Source: Bursaphelenchus xylophilus
Taxonomy: Eukaryota > Nematoda > Chromadorea > Rhabditida > Aphelenchoididae
DNA: 64,000 nucleotides
NCBI GenBank assembly: GCA_904066235.2
Contig: CAJFCV020000005.1
Location: 10,039,501-10,103,500 of the forward strand
Direction: 5' to 3'
The notes below the pieces were generated by a model. The model searched no databases and was not told the DNA's origin. It saw only the letters and a list, made by a program, of their open reading frames with translations. Shown here one piece after another: positions 22,723-32,807 of the stretch (position 1 is its first letter; the number at the start of each line of letters is the position of its first letter). A program made the position numbers and the translations under genes.

Positions 22723-23069
22723 CTATCCCAGAACGGCTGCACCGAGTTCAGCACCGACAACAGATCCAACGGCAGCTCTAAAATATATTCATACAAAAAT
22801 GAGATCCCGATTTAACATTGTGGGTCCAAGTCGCTTATTTCGGCTTACCCAGGGCTCATTGCAGGTCCTCCTCCATAGGGTCCTCTTCCACCATAGGGAC
22901 CACCTCCATAGGGGCCACCTCCGTATGGACCACCTCCATAGGGGCCACCTCCATACGGACCACCTCCATAGGGACCACCTCCATAAGGCCCATAGCCCTG
23001 GCCGAATTGTCCGCCCCACTGAGCAGCAACCACCGAGATCAGCAGAACCAAAACAGCTAGCGACTTCAT
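22723..23069 (-). CDS. Secreted glycine-rich peptide, antimicrobial-like (91 aa)
   Basis: Two exons, 23069-22849 and 22777-22723. The GG|GTAAGC donor and TATTTTAG acceptor keep the frame (221 + 55 nt). Residues 1-16 (MKSLAVLVLLISVVAA) form a signal peptide. The mature part starts QWGGQFGQGYG, then has eight PYGG repeats, and exon 2 adds a small glycine-zipper tail (AAVGSVVGAELGAAVLG). The architecture resembles nematode NLP/CNC/FIP-type epidermal antimicrobial peptides, which are induced by infection or wounding. Reading through the donor would instead give a 74-aa form ending MSPG. A TATA box lies at 23116-23125 and AATAAA just downstream at about 22630. Confidence 0.75.
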
Positions 23070-23115
23070 TTTATCGACTCTTTAAGGAGGCCTTCTGAAC
23101 CGTTGAAAACAGTTC

Positions 23116-23125
23116 CCTTTTATAC
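23116..23125 (-). promoter_or_regulatory. TATA box of the glycine-rich peptide gene
   Basis: TATAAAAGGG on the minus strand, about 50 bp upstream of the start codon at 23069. Confidence 0.6.
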
Positions 23126-23990
23126 CATGTTTGCGGCGCGGCGTGAGACAAGAAGAACAGATCACTCTGTTGTAACAATTCGCCTTTTACGCTTAAATTC
23201 GTTAGAAAACGGTTAAATTTTATTAAACGTCTTCCTTGACGGGCGTTTGATGAGCCGTTGTAAAGTAAAAATCATAAAAAAAGATACGACGTTTCAAAGT
23301 TTCATCACTTCGTCAACAAGAAAGTTATACGGAAAATGGGTCTCTTAAGACGTGTTTTCGTATACAGGGCTCACGGTTGACGTAAAATTTTCACCGAAGA
23401 TCCTGTTGACTAATAGTAAGTAGGATGTGATTTGCAAAAGTCTGCGCTTTAAGGGCTTCCAAGTCTCGCGAATGATGATGAAATCATTGTTTTGCCATTC
23501 ATAGACTTTTTGTGTACTGGTCGGCTACAGAGGTTGCTCTACTTGTCACAGGTTAGCGTTGTTTGTGCCGTGACGATGATAAAGGTGCCAGTAGACATCG
23601 CTCTCAGGTCGGGCAAAGAATCGAGGCCGACCAGCGAGCTAGGATAAGTGGACCCGGCCATCGGAAAGCTTAAAGGTTGCTCTATGCCCTGCCCGGAAGT
23701 CATCTCTAGGCGGTACCCATCTCCAATGATTCTTGGAAAGACACCGGGAGCTTTTAGATTTCCACAAATGATTTGCCCTGTTGTGGCCTCAGATTTTGCC
23801 CCAGAATTTACTTTAGGCCTCTTTGCTTGATGCCGATCTTTTCCTAAAAAATTTCAAGCTTGGAATTGGGGTTATGTAAAACATTTGAAGTTCGAACTTA
23901 GCAGGTTAGCTTGGATGTGGGAGCTTACAAAGCCCTGTTTTTGGACGCAGACATAAGTAGAGTAATATAAATGTATAAATGAAATCCGCC
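23126..23990. other. Intergenic region
   Basis: No gene or repeat copy identified on either strand. Confidence 0.45.
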
Positions 23991-24081
23991 TTTTATTTTA
24001 TATCTTTTTGAAACCAAATTCTTTAGTCGGAGTTTTCAAAATTTATTTTGCCATGCCAAATAAAATAAAATTTACATTAAC

Positions 24082-24309
24082 TTAGTGTTTGAAAGAGAAG
24101 GTCTGGCCATCGACGTTGGCGAGGACGTTCATGAGTCCATTATCGCAGGTGATCTTGCAGTTGTCTCCTTCGCAGACGTGGGTTCCGCATTTTCGGCCGA
24201 ACACTTTGCAGAAGTTAGCGCAGATGCTCTCGCAAAGGGAGTCGTCGCAGTCAGCGTAGGCCAAAGCCGCGATCAAGGCGAAGAGGAGGGCAACAGTCAT
24301 GAAGCGCAT
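24082..24309 (-). CDS. Secreted 8-cysteine peptide 1 (75 aa)
   Basis: Single exon with signal peptide MRFMTVALLFALIAALAYA and a mature part of about 56 residues holding eight cysteines spaced C-x4-C-x3-C-x3-C-x6-C-x4-C-x4-C-x3-C. Exactly the same spacing occurs in the peptide at 26032-26250, so the two form a family. Four disulfides are expected. A secreted defence or luminal role is plausible but not shown; I do not recognise a named family. A TATA box (TATAAAAG, about 24377-24384) lies about 70 bp upstream and AATAAA follows at about 23992. Confidence 0.75.
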   Translation of the reverse strand: MRFMTVALLFALIAALAYADCDDSLCESICANFCKVFGRKCGTHVCEGDNCKITCDNGLMNVLANVDGQTFSFKH

Positions 24310-24376
24310 GATGAATGGACTGGAATGGACAGACGAGCAACCACGTTGTTGTTCGACTACAAGAAACTCTCTGCTT

Positions 24377-24384
24377 TTATACCC
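24377..24384 (-). promoter_or_regulatory. TATA box of 8-cysteine peptide 1
   Basis: GGTATAAAAGCAGAGAG on the minus strand upstream of the start at 24309. Confidence 0.55.
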
Positions 24385-24513
24385 TTTTTTGGAGTCATAA
24401 CTCTTATCAGTAAACGTGAGGACGAACTAATTAACGAAATCGACCGCTCCTTCCAGAGAAAGGCGCCTGGCCACTCCCCGCTTGCATTACATGACTCAGA
24501 CGCTGATCTTTAG

Positions 24514-26031
24514 GCACAAGGTGTGGCTAAACAAAGAAAACGGGAAGTATAAAGAAAACAATTATGCTCACAAGTGCATGCTTATCAACGGAAGGAATTA
24601 GTTAGTAGCTGAGGTTGTTTGTGCCCCATGTAATCGGTTAAAAAAAGATGAAAAGGAAGATTTGCGAAAGAGAGTTGTCAGTAAATACATCATGTTTTAT
24701 GATATGATACAAAATTTGTCTTGATTTATCAAGACGATTAGCAGGGATGCGTGAGGCAAAGATAATGAGAAAATTAAGGGACGGTAAACTTGTGACCATC
24801 CTCGTCAATACGTCAGATTATGGTGGCTGAACTTGTGACTACGGTTGTAACTCAGACTGTGTTAAATGAAGGTAAATTTTTGGCTGGCCAGGTTGCTACG
24901 ACGGCTCAATTTACGTAAGATGAGTGTAGGTAGTTGGTAAAGGCAGGTGATCCTATTCAAGGCTTGCTAGCCGATTGAGCATCCGATGGAGCAGCAGAAA
25001 ACATCAGGGGAATATTTCATATGGATATCTGTGCTTGCTATTACTTGACTTTCACCATCAATATACACGACAAACAGCTCTAGTTTTGCGTGGAACACCG
25101 ACGGTACGGTGGACTGATTTCTGGTCCTTGGAAGGCAGAAATTCTGTGAGAACCGCCTCAATTCGGCCATCTTGTATTTGATATTTGTGAGGATAAACCC
25201 CACTATTTCTTGCTTGATTCATGATGGTCTAAGCAGCAGCCACTTGTAAACCACCAAAGCGCCTGCGTCAATTCCGGGTCATTTTTTTTCTTAAGGGCTC
25301 TAACGATGATATGATTTGTATACCATTAACTGATAAGATGGCAATAAAATGAACGCATCACGTCATAGCCATGGGAGCGACGACCAGCTCAGTTGTCGTT
25401 GAATTTACGGTTTATTTTTGCAGTACAATGCTTGTTAGGCTTTCAGAAACAGGTGAGGCATATTTATCAGAAAAAAAATCTGGTGAGAGAAAGCATTCCT
25501 TCAGGTTACAAAAATCCCAGTATTATCGTGAGACTGGGATTATGAAGTTATGTACGTGGAAACCGGTGAAAATGGCATACCGTAAATATTGTCGTGCCAT
25601 TGTGTTTTGCGTCCATTACGAATGCAATTGTTTTCAAAAGTGAAATTTCTTGGCCTTTTCTTGCACCACACAGTGCAATCCTTTTCGGAATGTCCCGGCC
25701 AACCGACTGAATCTCCAAGATTCCCTTTCAAATCAGTAAGAGAAGTCCTCATTGGCTTTTCGTCCAAAAGTTTATTAGAGGTTTATTTTGTGGCTTTACA
25801 AAACAAGTAGCACTGAATTTCATATAATGGGCAGCTTTGATAACGAGAGCTAAAGACATGGTTTGCGCCAAATTAGCCAAAATATCGGTCAAAAACCTTT
25901 GGATCTCCTATTTATTTGTGATGAAAAGGCAAGGTTCCCTTTCTCTTGGACATTTGAATTGACCTGCTGCGCTCCTTTTCTTTACCTTTTTCTCAAAAAG
26001 TCGATGATATTATAACACATTTATTTATTCC
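24514..26031. other. Intergenic region
   Basis: Several ORFs up to 90 codons occur but none has a signal peptide, recognisable motif or splice-compatible partner. No repeat family of the window is seen here. Confidence 0.45.
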
Positions 26032-26250
26032 TCAAACTTTTTTAGCTCCAACCAGCATTCCATCGTATGAACAATAGCGATTACATCCATTCTCTTCGCA
26101 CTTGGCGTAGGCACAATACGTTCCTTGATCGCGACATTCGTTCTGACATTCGAACACGCAGTACCATGGGTTACAGGCAGATGGGAAGGAGTTGGCCACA
26201 GTGACCAGCATACAAGCGATGAGAATAGTGACAAAAAGTTTGTAGGACAT
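26032..26250 (-). CDS. Secreted 8-cysteine peptide 2 (72 aa)
   Basis: Start chosen at 26250 (MSYKLFVTILIACMLVTV, a signal peptide ending near ANS). The in-frame ATG at 26286 lies on top of the TATA-like sequence (TTATAAAT, about 26286-26293) and is unlikely to be used. The mature peptide has eight cysteines with the same spacing as peptide 1 but little other identity, as expected for a fast-evolving disulfide scaffold. AATAAA overlaps the region just after the stop. Several GATA-type sites (TGATA, TTATC) lie in the first 150 bp upstream, which suggests intestinal expression. Confidence 0.75.
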   Translation of the reverse strand: MSYKLFVTILIACMLVTVANSFPSACNPWYCVFECQNECRDQGTYCAYAKCEENGCNRYCSYDGMLVGAKKV

Positions 26251-26293
26251 TTTGAATTGAATAATCGAGTTCCCACAAAATTGCAAATTTATA

Positions 26294-27234
26294 ATGCTTT
26301 TGGACTGTTATCAACCCTGCTAATCCCGCTTAGAAGCTATCAGCGATTTTGTGACTTGAGAGTAGTTTTGGTATTTCGTTGATTGATAAACAATACTTTA
26401 TCAAGGCAACAAAGAAATTATCGAAAAACCCATGGCGAAAAGGGTTCAGAAAGATTAAACGTTGTGATTAGGAGAAGTTAAACCTCTGATAGATGATAGT
26501 GGAAGCACTGAAGCCATTGGAATGCAAAGAATTGAGTGATACTGGCAAAAGAGGTTCAAAGAGCTGTCTTGATCGACATTTGATGCAACATATACGTATT
26601 AAGCACCGTATTCATGGAGATTTTTGTTTTTTCTTCCCAGCATTGCACGTTCTCTCTCCGGGCGGAAAGAATTGTTAAATTTCTCGGCTGCCCCTGCAAG
26701 TATAATAGCTTACATTTTCAGCAATCGATTTGCGCCCTATGCCTGGTGTGAGACAGTTTATAAGCAAGATCTTCGCAATTTGGAGCCTTCCTCTTGCGAG
26801 TTCGTTTCCCCTGACCTTTGTCATCCATAAACAAAAACAATTACTTAAAGACCAACAATTCGTCAGCAGGGAATCTTCTGTCCATGGCCAAGACAGGCCG
26901 TAAGCTAATCTCTGAGAAATCTAGACCGCAATTTGATGCTTAATCACAGATGGGACACGTTTTCTGGCCGCTCTCAAAACCTCCGGTTTCCACAAAAAGA
27001 AAACGCCATAAACTAGTTCCACAGGGGCATCGGAAGTAATGGCCTTATTTGGAGTCGCACCCCAGCAAGAACACGCCGAACTTTTTACCCTCCACTTTCC
27101 AAGCGTTTTCCCTCACCTCCGAAAAACAATCATTTATGTTCCTGCGTCACCGGTTCGCTAAAACCATGTCGCACATCTGATTAGGATCTTCAAGCAGACC
27201 TTCCAAGTCATATTTTTACAATGATCTCTGCAAA
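26294..27234. other. Intergenic region, promoter side of two genes
   Basis: No gene supported. Upstream sequence of 8-cysteine peptide 2 (minus) and the fucosyltransferase (plus). A short out-of-frame upstream ATG occurs just before the fucosyltransferase start. Confidence 0.45.
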
Positions 27235-29623
27235 ATGCAAGACGAGGCAGTTGAGACTGATCCCGAGGAACCTGTGGTCAGGACCTACACCAAGATCCAG
27301 AAAATCTTATGGCTCTTGGTGATGTGCGTGCTGTTGTTTGGATTCGTCCTGTTCACAGTGCTGATTGGACATTTCAGCCGTGATATCGCCGCGTGGTCGC
27401 AGAAAAAGCAAGTTTTATTTGTGTTTTAATTAAAATGCGACAAAAAATATTGGATTTTGGGTGTTCAACTTGTGTATCAGTCTGTCGGGAAAATAATATG
27501 GATTTATCGCAGCAAAATTTTTTGCCTCCCAATAAGTCTCCAGTCGCCACATCATCAGCAAATTACGGGCGATTCCAAGGCGCGACTAATCCACATTATT
27601 TATTTTCCCGACACACTGATAAATTGTCAAAAATTCGGTTCGCTTACCTGATGTTTTTCTAGAGTAACGGCCAAGACAATTCTTCTTTGGAACGACCCCT
27701 GCAAAACTTGTGGCCAAGTGGGATATGAGAACGGTACGGAGTTCTCGGATCTCCTCAGCGACACATGTGGAAAGAAATGTGTGTTTGTGTCGGACTGGGC
27801 TCTGCAGAACTCAAGTGACGCTGTGATCGTCTTTCCGCGGACCATTGAAAGCAAGTTATCTTAAATTTTCTAATTCTGATAATCGAACAAGTCTTTATAC
27901 GGTGGAACCTCTGTGCTATGAAAGTCCTTTTAGACGTTCGAAAGGTCAAATGCTAGTCAACATTAACCTCCGTACAACAAAACTCTTTCTTAATAAACCA
28001 AGTTTCTTGGCCTCCCTTGGTCGTTCTGCATAGGTTTAACGTTCAACATGTCGGGAAAATAATGTGGATTTGTCGCAGCAAAATGTCAATCCGCGACCTC
28101 TTGCAAAGTCTTCACACGTTGCTGACCGTTTTATTTGTGGTTGCATGGATCCACATTATTTCTCCGACACATACACTCAATCAACAAACCCTGCTCATTT
28201 TTTTGTTCAGATGTAGATAACAAGTTTCCAAACCGAAGTTTCCCCACGCAGAAACTAGTCCTCTTCGAAAAAGAGCCCCCATCCAAAGACAATACTCAAA
28301 AGTCATCGGTTTTGTAAGTCCGGCCAATTTTTACTGTGCAATTTTTGTATCTTAGAGTTCCCGACGGCCTGTTCAACTGGGTGGCTTCGTACGTTCCGGA
28401 CGCTGACATTGTTTTGCCCTACGGAAGGCTGGTCAAACGGTTACCACCTTACAAGCACGACAGAGACTTCAAAGACGACCTGGTTGATATTGTGAATCGG
28501 AAAACGGATGGGGTCTTTGCCTACACGACGAATTGTGGGACCAATAGCAATAAGGAGAGGATTTTTGAGGAGCTAAGAAAGTAGGAGAAACTTTTAAATT
28601 TTTTCTATGTTTTTAATTTTGGGATCCTTTGACCGTTATGTATACAGATACATCCAAGTGGATGTGTACTCGAAATGCGGCAACTCATCGTGCGACAGCA
28701 AATGCTTCAAATCGAACTTGAAAAAGTACCGGTTCTACTTGGCGTTCGAGAGCACTGTCTGCGACAACTACGTAACTGAAAAGTTTTTTCGGACTGACAA
28801 TAAAATCGTCCCAGTTGTTCTACGTCGCAAGGATTACTTGGATTTTGGAGCAAACCACGACTTTATTGCACTTGACGATTTTCCGTAAGAAAAATATCTT
28901 TTTCTACACTTATAAGGGTAGACTGCCATATGTGATTAATAATTTGTACGGCATATATGAGACTCCTAGCACACTCTGCAAAAACGACTGAGATTTTTTA
29001 GGTCAAAGGTTGGGAAAAATAAGACATTTTTTACAAATTTAGGCATCAAAAGTGAAAGACGATGTCATGTATAATATATTTATACCGTAGAGTTTAATGT
29101 TTCTAAAAAATCGAAATTTTTCATGTGAAACTGGAAGAGATACGGCAAAAAAGTGTTTTATCTCTGACCGCACTCCGCTTTTCGCGCACTCTCTTGGCGG
29201 AAAAGAGCGTTGAATATCTCGGCCAACGCGGAAGATTGAAGGCTAAAATTTTTTGGAATTAATGTATGGCCTGTATTCGACCTGTGTGTAAAATCTCTAG
29301 AAGATTTGTGCGTCAAATTTGTGCTTCTTTCTCTGTAAAGAAATCTGCAATTAAAATTTTTCAGAAATCCGGCATCTCTTGCAAATTACCTAAAGGAATT
29401 AATGCAAGATAACGACGCCTATATGAAGTACTTTGAGTGGTCAAAGGAATGGAAAAAGATTACCCAGCCACTTCCTTATTCTCTATGTTCGGTATGCGAT
29501 TATATTCACCAGCCAAGCCGAAGCAGATCGGTGCTTGGAGAGCAAAGCTTTTCCGATTGGTACAGTCCGAAGAGACGGTGCGACTCGGACTTTATTGACG
29601 ACTTTTTGAATCCAGATCTGTAG
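27235..29623 (+). CDS. Alpha-1,3-fucosyltransferase, GT10 family (394 aa)
   Basis: Golgi type II membrane enzyme that transfers fucose from GDP-fucose to glycans. Exons are 27235-27407, 27663-27850, 28211-28313, 28356-28580, 28648-28884 and 29365-29623 (1185 nt, phases consistent). The protein has a short cytosolic tail, one TM anchor (about residues 24-45), then the GT10 catalytic domain. Exon 5 encodes the hallmark motif YRFYLAFESTVCDNYVTEKF (258-277) followed by VPVVLRR. The C-terminus ends with paired cysteines typical of the family. Introns 1 and 2 fit the reading frame only with GC donors (AA|GCAAGT and A|GCAAGT); nearby GT choices break the phase. Introns 1 and 2 each carry a family-1 MITE and intron 5 a family-2 piece. 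Confidence 0.9.
27475..27621. mobile_element. Family-1 MITE, copy 15
   Basis: Near-perfect ends TATCAGTCTGTCGGG and CCCGACACACTGATA. In intron 1 of the fucosyltransferase. Confidence 0.9.
28045..28174. mobile_element. Family-1 MITE, copy 16
   Basis: ATGTCGGGAAAATAATGTGG and inverted partner ending CTCCGACACAT. In intron 2 of the fucosyltransferase. Confidence 0.8.
28910..29330. repeat. Family-2 repeat fragment
   Basis: Carries GACTGAGATTTTTTAGGTC, CTCTTGGCGGAAAAGAGCG and AATATCTCGGCC, all family-2 internal sequence. In intron 5 of the fucosyltransferase. Confidence 0.55.
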
Positions 29624-29744
29624 AATTTTACGTGTGGAGGGCGAGTGGTGAGGCACAATAAATTCATTTGCAAAAAACTACGGTTTTGGCATATGAAAGG
29701 TCAGAGGAAAAAAGCTTTGTGTTCTGACATGTAGCCTCGGTTAA

Positions 29745-29790
29745 AGTCTTTTGTTGGCCGCCCGAAGTCTTGGACGGCTAACAAAAGACT
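29745..29790. other. Near-perfect 16-bp hairpin
   Basis: AGTCTTTTGTTGGCCG pairs with CGGCTAACAAAAGACT across a 14-base loop with a single G-U pair. It lies about 120 bp after the fucosyltransferase stop and downstream of its AATAAA (about 29660). Confidence 0.6.
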
Positions 29791-29916
29791 GAAATAGACT
29801 GGGCCGAAAACCTCTACCCTTCGTGTTGGACTCAGATTTTGAGCTGAGCATGGTTCAACTCAGCAAACATAACTTTCCAGCAGATGGACTGTTACTGACA
29901 ACAATGTATAAGCTAC

Positions 29917-30072
29917 ATCAGTCTGTAGGCAAAATATGTAATCAACAAAATGTTGCCGATCACGTCGCTGAAGTGAAAAGCAAGTTGATTTTGTCGCAAC
30001 ACAGTCTATTTTCTCCTAAGCAATGTGGTTTTCAAAGCGGCAGAGTGCTCATTATTTTCTCGGCTGACTGAT
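29917..30072. mobile_element. Family-1 MITE, copy 17 (GAGC subtype)
   Basis: ATCAGTCTGTAGGCAAAATA and inverted partner ending TTTTCTCGGCTGACTGAT. Intergenic. Confidence 0.75.
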
Positions 30073-30528
30073 GCGTGCCCTAAATCATGATTAAATTAAG
30101 AGAATCTTGTACTGTCCCTCTAGCTATCTATTAAGTTTGATGACGTCGTAGGATAGCGTTCGGACCTCGAATGATCCAATTTTAGCATCAAAGTATGACC
30201 TTTCAAAGATCATCTTTGGCCGACGAAATAATCCATGTCCTATTAAGAAACCGGCTAACAAATGCGTCACACAACAGAACAACCATTCCGAGGCCAACTA
30301 TTTTTTAACACCAAACAAACATCCAGCCTACATCAAGTTTAACAATGAAGGGGTTTTAATCGATTATGTGAATTTTTGTTTGTCCAAGGAAATGCGATAA
30401 AATGCTCCCAACAAAATTCGGTTAATGCCTTGATATAGAACATTTTTGACAGAATGATAAAGCCTCATTTCCGGAGTTTATAACCAACAACCTTCTTTTC
30501 GAACGCTTGTTATGGATAGTGCTTTGCA
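30073..30528. promoter_or_regulatory. Promoter region of acid phosphatase with GATA site
   Basis: TGATAAAG at 30455-30462 lies about 70 bp upstream of the start and is followed by a TTATAA-like box (about 30478). GATA sites near a TATA-like box are typical of intestinal genes in Caenorhabditis. No gene is seen in this stretch. Confidence 0.45.
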
Positions 30529-32666
30529 ATGAGGCTACTTATTGTCATATCGTTTTTGCACGTGCTCCACCAAGCCTCGGCAAGGGAGCTGAAATTTGTC
30601 CAAGCTGTCTGGCGACATGGCCATCGAGCGCCCGGGGGACTACCATATCCTAATGACAAAAATGGCCTAAATGTTTGGAAACGAGGCTGGAGTCAGTTAA
30701 CACCGGTGATTCAAGATTGAAAACGTTGGGGTTAACTCAGGTTATTTTAGCTTGGAATGCGACAACTTAAAGAACTTGGCGACTTCTTTGAAGAACGTTA
30801 CAAAGGAAAATTCACATCGATAAGGTTCAATGTCTCAGAGGTTAGTTTTTTTTTTTAATGCTAATAATCCATTGATTTTCATTTTCAAATGCAAGATTAC
30901 TTTTATGAAAAACTTCTTTTTATCATCAAAAAATATGAATAAAAAATATGTGATAACAAAGTCTTTGCCCATAAGGAACTGCGAGGTACAAAGGACATAT
31001 CAGCCCGTCGGGAAAAAATAGTGAATTTCCAGGGCCTTGGAATCTCCCATCATCGAGTTGCAACGGCTGACCACGGCTTGGGATTTGTGCGCGACTGCCA
31101 AGATGCGAAATATTTTCTGCGGGAGATCCACACTATTTTCTCGGCAATTGATATGCCTTTGAATACTACATAAAAATTTTCATATAAACTTACATTACTT
31201 TTTCGAAGTTGCGATTTCAGATCTATGTAAAAGCCTCTGATTCAGACCGTGCGATTGAGAGCGCACAATCGTTTCTTCAAGGCTTCTACCCCGCCGAAAA
31301 GGATGAGATCTTCGAGAAAGGCCTGTCTTGGCGACCATTGCCCGTTCACACGTCTGGTCCCGACCAAGTCGATTTGGTGAGAACCCAAAAAACTTTGATT
31401 TCTCATCCTCTTGTACTCCTTTATGCTACGTTTTCAGGTCCTGCGGCCCACCAGCTATTCTTGCGCATTATACGACAAAATCAAATCTCATTTCAAGTTT
31501 CGCCTCATGTTGAATCTTTCCAAGCAATATCCTGATGTCTACCGCTTCGTGAAAAACATGACTGGTGTACCGGAGAAGAAATTTCGATGGACCGACGCTT
31601 TTCATGTGGCCTCTGCAAACCGTGAAGTGGAATATAACTTAACTGTGGACCCCTGGCTCTTCAAACGATGGCCCAACCATGGAGGAAGGACAACGCTGGA
31701 GATAGCGCTGGAATGGGCGAAACTCGCTCGGTTCGTCGAATGGGCAACACCAGAGATGGCGAAAATGAGAGGTGGAGTGATGCTGCACGAACTGTTGAAG
31801 ACAATAAATCAGGTAGCCAAGGGAAAGCAAACTGATCCGAACAAAATGATGCTATATTCGGCGGTAAGGCGTCACCGATAACATTCTAATAGAAGCTGAA
31901 AATGGACTAAAAAATGAGGCATTCAATTTCAGCACGATGGCACCGTCATGACGCTTATAAATTCGCTAAAACTGAAGGCTGATCAGATAGCTCCGTATGG
32001 ATCAGCAGTCATCATGGAAGTGTACAAAGAGAAGGAGCAGTTTTATGTTGAGGTAGGCCACTTTTTCCACAGCAAAAATAAGCCTATTCTGGCTGGGTTT
32101 TACAGCTCTAGGCCAACCAAAACATGCTAAATTTTGCTGGTAAACAAGTTTTGATTGTGCTTTTAGAGCCGAGCTTTCTTTTTTGTTTCAAACAGATAAG
32201 CTAGAATATTTAGTTGGTGATGAAATAAAAAATTTCCTCGGAATTGCCTCTTTCAATGCAAAAAATTGCTTTGTCAAAGAAGAAGGAGGGAATTCCTGGA
32301 TGAGAGAAAACGTTTTTTTTTTGATGCTATGCCTCATTGAGTCAACGGTAGCTCGGGGCGACGCACCGCGACAATTCTTTTGGTTGCCTCAATTTGTCGC
32401 TTTTTGGTAGGGCCAAAGAGAAGGCTTAGTTAATACTACTCGATTCGTAAATTCGCAAATAAAAAATGGGACATACACTGTGTTCGTTACGCCAATTTTT
32501 TTAGTTGCTCTACCGCAAAAACAAGAAACTCCAAACCCTTCAAGTGCCTGGATGCGATGTTAGATGCCCCGTTGACAAACTACGCAAGCTCTTGGCCAAC
32601 AACATTGTTGAAAGTCGAGAAAAGTTGGATATTCTCTGCGAAAACAAACCTCAAGTGAAGTCTTAG
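30529..32666 (+). CDS. Secreted histidine acid phosphatase (376 aa)
   Basis: Hydrolyses phosphomonoesters by a phosphohistidine mechanism; nematode members are mostly intestinal and secreted. Exons are 30529-30705, 30751-30840, 31221-31376, 31438-31863, 31933-32052 and 32505-32666 (1131 nt, all phase 0). Signal peptide residues 1-18, then the catalytic RHGHRAP (29-35). The distal HD motif (HDGTV, residues 284-288) opens exon 5. The last exon has the family ending LLYRKNKKL then PGCDVRCPVDKL. Intron 1 is only 45 nt. Intron 2 contains a family-1 MITE; intron 5 (452 nt) has ORF-like but unrelated sequence. Length is normal for the family (about 370-450 aa). Confidence 0.92.
30998..31152. mobile_element. 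Family-1 MITE, copy 18
   Basis: TATCAGCCCGTCGGGAAAAA and inverted partner ending TTCTCGGCAATTGATA. In intron 2 of the acid phosphatase. Confidence 0.8.
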
Positions 32667-32807
32667 CCAATTCGTGCATCATAAATGTATTTATAATCTC
32701 AGGAAATGCTTGAAAAACTGCGTTGTTATGGCGGATTAATATTATTTCGTTGCATAGAAGGTATATTATTGAAGATTATACTATTTATAAACATGGCAAT
32801 ATCTCGA

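Noticed and set aside
24967..25203. 78-codon minus-strand ORF with paired cysteines at the C-terminus
   Set aside because: No signal peptide, no splice-compatible neighbours and no similarity to the 8-cysteine peptides.
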